This document shows positions 59,207-64,000 of a DNA stretch of 64,000 bases, in pieces (position 1 is the stretch's first letter; each line of letters starts with the position of its first letter). Source of the DNA: VRUE01 sp963712595. Its GTDB lineage: Bacteria; Actinomycetota; Thermoleophilia; Solirubrobacterales; 70-9. Below the pieces are notes generated by a model that worked only from the letters and a program-made list of their open reading frames with translations, had not been told where the DNA came from and made no database searches. The position numbers were made by a program, and so were the translations under genes. Location: NCBI GenBank assembly GCA_963712595.1, contig CAVQIM010000004.1, forward strand, positions 1-64,000, in the 5' to 3' direction.

Positions 59207-60174
59207 CCGCGCAGCTCCGCCAGGCCCTGCTCGTGGGTGACGATGGGCGCGTAGCCCAGCTCGGAGCGAGCCTTGGAGATGTCGATCGTGCACTCCTGGG
59301 TCAGGAGCCAGGAGCGGAAGGCGGTCATCGGCGGCGTGCCCTTCAGCGGCAGGGCCTTCCAGGCGGCCTCGCAAATCCGCGCCATCGGCGCCGCGGTCCA
59401 GGCCGGCACGCTGCGCTCCGGCGGCTCGACGCCCTGCGTTCGCAGCAGCGCTGAGACGAACTCGCGGAAGGTCACCGGCTCGCCGTCGGTGACGAAATAG
59501 GCCTCCCCGGGTCGTCCCTTCTCGGCAGCGAGGATCAGGCCCTCGACGACGTTGTCGACGTGGGCGGTGTCGGTGACGTTGCGGCCGCCGCCGATCCAGG
59601 CGAAGCGGCCGGCCTCGACCGTCGCCACCATCTCCGGCAGCAGCGTCGTGTCGCCCTTTCCCCAGACGAAGCGTGGCCGCACGGCGACGGTCTCGAAGCC
59701 CTCGCGGTTGGCTTCCCGCACGGCCAGCTCGGCCCTTGCCTTCGTCGCCGGATAGGGCGCGCGCGAGTCCGGCCGCAGCGGCGCCGTCTCATCGACGCCG
59801 ACCAGCGGCTCACCGGCCATCAGCGACGCCTCGGTCCCGCAGTGGACGAAGCGCTCGACGCCGGCTTCGGCGCATCCCGCGAGGGCGTTCCTCGTTCCCT
59901 CGACGTTGCCGCGCTCGAACTCCGACCACGGCCCCCACTCGCCGAGATGGGCGGCGAGGTGGAAGGCGACGCCGGCACCCGTGGCCCCCGCGGCGAGCGA
60001 GGCGCGATCGGCGAGGTCGCCACGCACCGGCTCCGCTCCCAGCGCGGCGACGCGCTCGGCGGCGGCGTCGGAGCGAGCCAGCGCCCGCACCGGTCGTCCT
60101 TCGGCCACCAGGCGCTCCACCAGCTTGCCGCCGATGAATCCCGACCCCCCGGTGACGAAGGCTGCCTCGCTCAT
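59203..60174 (-). CDS. NAD(P)-dependent epimerase/dehydrogenase, extended SDR
   Basis: 323 residues. 'AFVTGGSGFIGGKLVERL' (GxxGxxG), 'VAFHLAAHLGEWG', and 'PYPATKARAELAV' (YxxxK) give the extended-SDR active site. 'TDTAHVDNVVEGLILAAEKG' is seen in 3-beta-hydroxysteroid-dehydrogenase and dihydroflavonol-reductase-like members. Substrate unknown; 31 bp downstream of the cyclase-type regulator on the same strand. Confidence 0.92.
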   Translation of the reverse strand: MSEAAFVTGGSGFIGGKLVERLVAEGRPVRALARSDAAAERVAALGAEPVRGDLADRASLAAGATGAGVAFHLAAHLGEWGPWSEFERGNVEGTRNALAGCAEAGVERFVHCGTEASLMAGEPLVGVDETAPLRPDSRAPYPATKARAELAVREANREGFETVAVRPRFVWGKGDTTLLPEMVATVEAGRFAWIGGGRNVTDTAHVDNVVEGLILAAEKGRPGEAYFVTDGEPVTFREFVSALLRTQGVEPPERSVPAWTAAPMARICEAAWKALPLKGTPPMTAFRSWLLTQECTIDISKARSELGYAPIVTHEQGLAELRG

Positions 60175-60205
60175 CGGAGGCGATGTTAGTCCCGGGGTCG
60201 CCCCG

Positions 60206-63200
60206 TCAGCGTGCGGCGGCGAGGAGGACGTCGCGGTCAGCCTCGATCCTGCGCAGCGTCATCAGGTGCCCGCGCTGCGCAGCCGCTTCGGTTGCCTGCT
60301 CGAGCGCTTCCTCGACGCCCGCCGTCCCGGTTGCGACACGGGCCTGGGCGAGGGTGTGCAAGGCGGAGGGGATCTGCCAGCCCATCGCCCTTCGCTCGGC
60401 GGTGCTCGCCGCCCATTCGATCTCCGCGAGCGCCTCGGCGTTGCGATCGAGGCCGAGCAGGGCGCGAGCGCGCAGGGTGGAGCGCCAGGCCTCGGTCTCG
60501 CCACCCGAGCCCATCGCTTCCCGGTAAAGGCGGTCGGCCAGCTGGACCGTCTCCAGCGCTTCCTCGAATTCGCCGGTCGAGATCTGCACGTAGGACATCG
60601 AGGTCAGTGCCGTGCTGAGGGAGAAGACGTCGCCGAGCCGTTCGATCAGCTCGCGGTTGCGCCGGGCGAGGGCCAGCGCCGCCTCCCCTTCGCCCCGGTC
60701 GGCCAGCAGCAGGCATTTCGATCCCCGCGCCCAGCCCTCGGTCTCGGGGTCGTCGTGCTCGGCGGTGAGCCGCAGCGCCTCGTCGAGCAGCTTCTCGGCC
60801 TCCTCGGGCCGGTCGCGCTCGCGCAGGGCAACCGCCTTCGCCATCAGCCCCCAGGCGATCGGGCAGTCGACGACGATCCCGCCGCCGAGGCTCGGGTCGC
60901 CGCCGGTGAGGTCGAGCAGCTCGTCGGCCGTCCGTTCCAGGCCGTCGAGGTCTCCCGCGCACATGAACGCGTAGGCGCCCCCGCTGCGAACCGCGATTCG
61001 CAACGACGGATCGCCCGCTTCGTCGGCCAGCTGGATCGCCTCGGCGGCGGCGGCGATCCATTCGGCCGAGTTCTCGGTTCTGCCGGGGGTCGCGTTCGTC
61101 AGCAGCGTCAGCAGGGCGAGTGAGTGCACGTCGCCGACTCGCTCGGCGATCTCGGTCGCCTCCGCGGCGAGGGCGTCCGCCTCCTCGCGGTCCATTCCCA
61201 GTCTCCACGCATATTCGAGCTGCAGCAGACGGGAGGAAACCGCCAGCGCCGCCGTCTCCTCGCTCTCCTCCAGTTCGTCGACGAGGGCTGTCACCCGCTG
61301 CCACAGCCGCAGCGCGTCCTGGGGCCGGGTGTGCCCCGCCCAGTAGGCGGCCCGGGCCGACCAGCGCGCCGCTTCCAGGGCTTCGCCGCCGGCCTCCATG
61401 TGGTGGGCGACCAGGGCGGCCAGCTCGTCGAGGCGATCGGCCTCGAGCTCGATCAGCGCCTGGGCGGCCGCCGCGTGGGTGGCGGTGCGCCGGTCGGCCA
61501 GCTGCGTCCCGTAGGCGACCTCCTGGGTGAGCGGATGGCGGAAGGCCAGCACCCGTTCGGGATAGAGCTCCGCTTCGAAGAGGAAGCCGCCTTCGACCAG
61601 CTCGCAGAGCGCCGGGTTCAGCTCTTCCTCAGAGAGCCCGGCGGTCAGCCCGAGTGCTCGCGCTCCGACCTCCTTGCCGACGACGGAAGCGACCTGGAGC
61701 AGCTGCTTGGCCTCCGGCCCGAGGCGGTCGATGCGGGCGGCGAGGACTGCTTGCACCGTGGCGGGAACGCCCGCCTCCTCGACCGGGCGAACCAAGCGGT
61801 AGGCGCCACGCTCGCCCTCGAAGTGGCCGGCCTCGACCAGCTCGCGCACGATCTCCTCGACGAAGAAGGGGTTGCCCGTCGTGCGCGCGTGGATTGGCTC
61901 CTCGAGCCCGTCGAGCGAGGGATCCTCGCCGGCGACGTCACGCAGCAGCTCGCGGGTGTCCTGCTGCCCGAGCGGCTCCAGCGCGAGGCGGCGATAGATC
62001 GGCGAATCGTCCCAGTCGAGCGAGTACTCGGGCCGGAAGTTGAGGACCGCGAGAGTGTGGGTCCCCGCGACCGAGTTGATCATCTCGTCCAGCATCGTGT
62101 CGCTTCCCTCGTCCATCCAGTGCAGGTCCTCGATCACGAGGACGACCGTGTGGCGGCGGGTCGGGGCGTTGATCAGGCGACAGACGACCCCGCCCAGGGC
62201 CCGCGCCCGCGCCTCCGGGCTCATCTGCCCGAGGGGACGGTCGGGATCGGGCACGCCGAGGAAGTCGAATACGAGGGGCAGCTCCTCGACCAGCTCGGGA
62301 TCGAGGAGCAGCGCTCGCCCGGCGATCTTCTCGCGCGTGAGCCGCTCCGGCTCGCGCTCGCCGATGCCGAAGTAGGCGCGCAGCATCTGCAGGACCGGCA
62401 TGAACGGGATCGACTGGCCATGCGACTGGGCCTGAGCCTCGAAGATCTCGAGCCCGCGCTCGCGGCAGCGTGCTGAGAACTCGTAGGTGAGGCGGCTCTT
62501 GCCGATCCCAGGTTCGGCGACGATGCCGACCACCGCCCCTTCGCCGGCCTCGGCGCGGGCAAGCGCCTCCTCCAGCGCCGTCATCTCCGCGTCGCGGCCG
62601 ACGAAGCGCGAGAAGCCGCGCTCGCGCGAGAGGTCCAGTCGTGAGCGCGCCGCGCCGACGCCCGCCAGCTCGAAGACCTCGACCGGCCGGCTCGATCCCT
62701 TGATCTCGAACGGCCCCAGCTCCTTCAGGTCGAGGAAGCCGGCGGCGAGGGCGGCGGTGTGCTCGGTCAGGTAGGCGGAGCCGGGCTCGGCCAGCGCCTC
62801 CATCCGCTGGGCAAGGCCGACGGTGTGCCCGATCGCCGTGTACTCGCCTTCCCCCTCGGCGCCGATCGCCCCCGCAACGACCTCGCCGGAGTTGATCCCG
62901 ATCCGGGTCGAGAAGTTGAGGCCGGAGCCGCGCCGAAGCTCGCCGGCGTACTCGGAGACGTCGTCGAGCATCTGCAGGGCGGCGTAGCAGGCGCGGCGCG
63001 CGTGGTCCTCGTGCGCGATCGGCGCGCCGAAGACGGCCATGATCCCGTCGCCGGTGAACTTGTCGACCGTCCCCTCGAAGCGCTCGACGGCGGCGGCGAG
63101 GATGGCGAAGAAGCGCTGCATGATCTTGCGCCACTCCTCCGGGTCCTGCCCCTCGGCGAGGTCCATCGAGCCGCTCACGTCGGCGAAGAGCACGGTCACC

Positions 63201-63238
63201 TGCTTGCGCTCGGCGTCGTCCTTCACGGTTTCGATCAC
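60206..63238 (-). CDS. Class III cyclase / AAA ATPase / TPR regulatory protein
   Basis: 1,010 residues from GTG 63238. Cyclase domain ~10-190: 'VTVLFADVSGSMDLAEG', 'GTVDKFTGDGIMAVFGAP' and 'FSTRIGINSGEVVAG', with metal-binding Asp residues in 'FADVSG' and 'TGDGIM'. A NACHT/AAA-like ATPase follows at ~215-520 with Walker A 'GIVAEPGIGKSRL' and 'VLVIEDLHWMDEGSDTM' (Walker B). The C-terminal half is TPR-like helices. Large cyclase-AAA proteins of this plan are frequent in actinobacteria; signal unknown. Confidence 0.92.
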   Translation of the reverse strand: MIETVKDDAERKQVTVLFADVSGSMDLAEGQDPEEWRKIMQRFFAILAAAVERFEGTVDKFTGDGIMAVFGAPIAHEDHARRACYAALQMLDDVSEYAGELRRGSGLNFSTRIGINSGEVVAGAIGAEGEGEYTAIGHTVGLAQRMEALAEPGSAYLTEHTAALAAGFLDLKELGPFEIKGSSRPVEVFELAGVGAARSRLDLSRERGFSRFVGRDAEMTALEEALARAEAGEGAVVGIVAEPGIGKSRLTYEFSARCRERGLEIFEAQAQSHGQSIPFMPVLQMLRAYFGIGEREPERLTREKIAGRALLLDPELVEELPLVFDFLGVPDPDRPLGQMSPEARARALGGVVCRLINAPTRRHTVVLVIEDLHWMDEGSDTMLDEMINSVAGTHTLAVLNFRPEYSLDWDDSPIYRRLALEPLGQQDTRELLRDVAGEDPSLDGLEEPIHARTTGNPFFVEEIVRELVEAGHFEGERGAYRLVRPVEEAGVPATVQAVLAARIDRLGPEAKQLLQVASVVGKEVGARALGLTAGLSEEELNPALCELVEGGFLFEAELYPERVLAFRHPLTQEVAYGTQLADRRTATHAAAAQALIELEADRLDELAALVAHHMEAGGEALEAARWSARAAYWAGHTRPQDALRLWQRVTALVDELEESEETAALAVSSRLLQLEYAWRLGMDREEADALAAEATEIAERVGDVHSLALLTLLTNATPGRTENSAEWIAAAAEAIQLADEAGDPSLRIAVRSGGAYAFMCAGDLDGLERTADELLDLTGGDPSLGGGIVVDCPIAWGLMAKAVALRERDRPEEAEKLLDEALRLTAEHDDPETEGWARGSKCLLLADRGEGEAALALARRNRELIERLGDVFSLSTALTSMSYVQISTGEFEEALETVQLADRLYREAMGSGGETEAWRSTLRARALLGLDRNAEALAEIEWAASTAERRAMGWQIPSALHTLAQARVATGTAGVEEALEQATEAAAQRGHLMTLRRIEADRDVLLAAAR

Positions 63239-63300
63239 GACTCGAGGAAGGTTACGGGGGGCGTCACGTCGGCAGGTAAGTTCGCCTGTAGCCTGGCTGC

Positions 63301-64000
63301 GTGAGATCGGCTCTGGTCACGGGGGCGTCGACAGGCATCGGTCGGGCGACTGCCCTGCGGCTCGACGCTGACGGCTGGCGCGTCTTCGCCGGGGTGCGCC
63401 GGGTGGAGGACGCGGATTCGCTGCGCGCGGCGGCGTCGGAGCGGCTCGTTCCGGTGATCCTCGACGTCACCGACGCCGATCAGATCGCGGCAGCCGCGGA
63501 TCTGATCGGCAAAGAGGTGGGTGAGGCTGGCCTCGACGGGCTCGTCAACAACGCCGGCGTCTCGATCCCCAGCCCGCTGGAGACGATCCCGATCGAGGAT
63601 TTCCGTCGCCAGATCGAGGTCAACCTGACCGGCCAGGTGGCCGTTACCCAGGCGGTGCTGCCGCTGATTCGCAAGGCGCGGGGCCGGATCGTCTTCCTCA
63701 GTTCGATCGGCGGGCGCATCGCCTTCCCGCTGACAGGCGCCTACCATGCGGCGAAGTTCGGGGTGGAGGCGGTGGGGGACATCTTTCGCCAGGAGCTGCG
63801 CTCCTGGGGCATCTCGGTCTCGGTGGTCGAGCCCGGGTCGATCGACACCCCGATCTGGGACCGTGGCGAGCAAGAGGCGGACGAGATCGGCGCGCGCGTC
63901 CCTGCCCGCGAAGAGCTCTACGGCAAGGCGATCGCCAAGTACCGCAAGGTCGTCAGGAGCGTCGCCGATCGCGGCATCCCGCCGGCCAAGGTCGCCGAGG
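63301..64000 (+). CDS. SDR-family oxidoreductase, 3' end outside window
   Basis: 233 codons are visible from GTG 63301 and the frame is open at the window edge. 'ALVTGASTGIGRATAL' (TGxxxGIG), 'LVNNAGVSIPSPLE', Ser in 'IVFLSSIGGRIAF' and 'GAYHAAKFGVEAV' (YxxxK) show a complete active site. Similar to retinol-dehydrogenase / 17-beta-HSD-like classical SDRs. Divergent from the cyclase-type regulator, 62 bp between starts. Confidence 0.92.
   Translation, partial: MRSALVTGASTGIGRATALRLDADGWRVFAGVRRVEDADSLRAAASERLVPVILDVTDADQIAAAADLIGKEVGEAGLDGLVNNAGVSIPSPLETIPIEDFRRQIEVNLTGQVAVTQAVLPLIRKARGRIVFLSSIGGRIAFPLTGAYHAAKFGVEAVGDIFRQELRSWGISVSVVEPGSIDTPIWDRGEQEADEIGARVPAREELYGKAIAKYRKVVRSVADRGIPPAKVAE

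Noticed and set aside
1..64000. CRISPR arrays, rRNA or tRNA genes, riboswitches
   Set aside because: I saw no regularly spaced repeats, cloverleaf-like sequences or known leader motifs. A weak ncRNA could be missed by eye; tRNAscan and Infernal would settle it.

Overview
The window is GC-rich DNA (roughly two thirds G+C by eye), densely packed, with many ATGA/GTGA stop-start overlaps and frequent GTG or TTG starts. The gene set includes RsbU/RsbW/SigB-type stress regulation, three tandem TetR genes, a deazaflavin-dependent nitroreductase-family protein, IVD-like acyl-CoA dehydrogenases and large secreted proteins with a 'KVNPNG' Fn3-like module. This points to an actinomycete-grade bacterium, most likely class Thermoleophilia (Solirubrobacterales). 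That placement is inference from gene content; no rRNA or tRNA gene is present to test it.

Layout. 1-9.5 kb: four overlapping secreted-protein genes, each ending in a Lys/Arg-rich tail; the first is cut by the window edge. 9.7-11.8 kb: three tandem TetR regulators. 11.9-18.5 kb: a GH clan-A enzyme, an RsbU-like phosphatase, an RsbW-like kinase, a SigB-type sigma factor and a Mn-type superoxide dismutase. 18.5-24 kb: GMC oxidoreductase plus rubredoxin, LemA, Nudix, and an ECF sigma factor with a DUF4349 partner. 24-34.5 kb: bioA, a MarR/MFS efflux unit, YaaA, and a leftward run from a biotin-acceptor protein through crotonase, AlkA and a GGDEF protein into bioB-bioF-bioD. 34.5-47.8 kb: housekeeping and accessory genes, including a frameshifted glycerol kinase. 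47.87-51.22 kb: a small integrated island. 51.2-59.2 kb: an acyl-CoA catabolic cluster. 59.2-64 kb: an epimerase-type SDR, a cyclase/AAA/TPR regulator and a partial SDR.

The most interesting stretch is the island. It is bounded by a 33-bp direct repeat (one mismatch) made from the last codons of an acyl-CoA dehydrogenase gene. A decayed tyrosine recombinase lies at one end. The cargo is an XRE regulator and a tight three-gene cassette: a TIGR04255-like protein, a protein with a 'GGVQLEW' core, and a small 'LYRRIPP' protein. I know of no described function for this cassette, and it is my best candidate for an undescribed system.

Other notable points: two genes (a TetR regulator and glpK) each lack exactly one G in a poly-G tract; several candidate operators and inverted repeats are visible; a GMC flavoenzyme with a four-cysteine motif sits beside a rubredoxin; and the BKACE / acyl-CoA carboxylase / AMACR-like / dehydrogenase cluster with its MerR regulator looks like a dedicated degradation pathway of unknown substrate.
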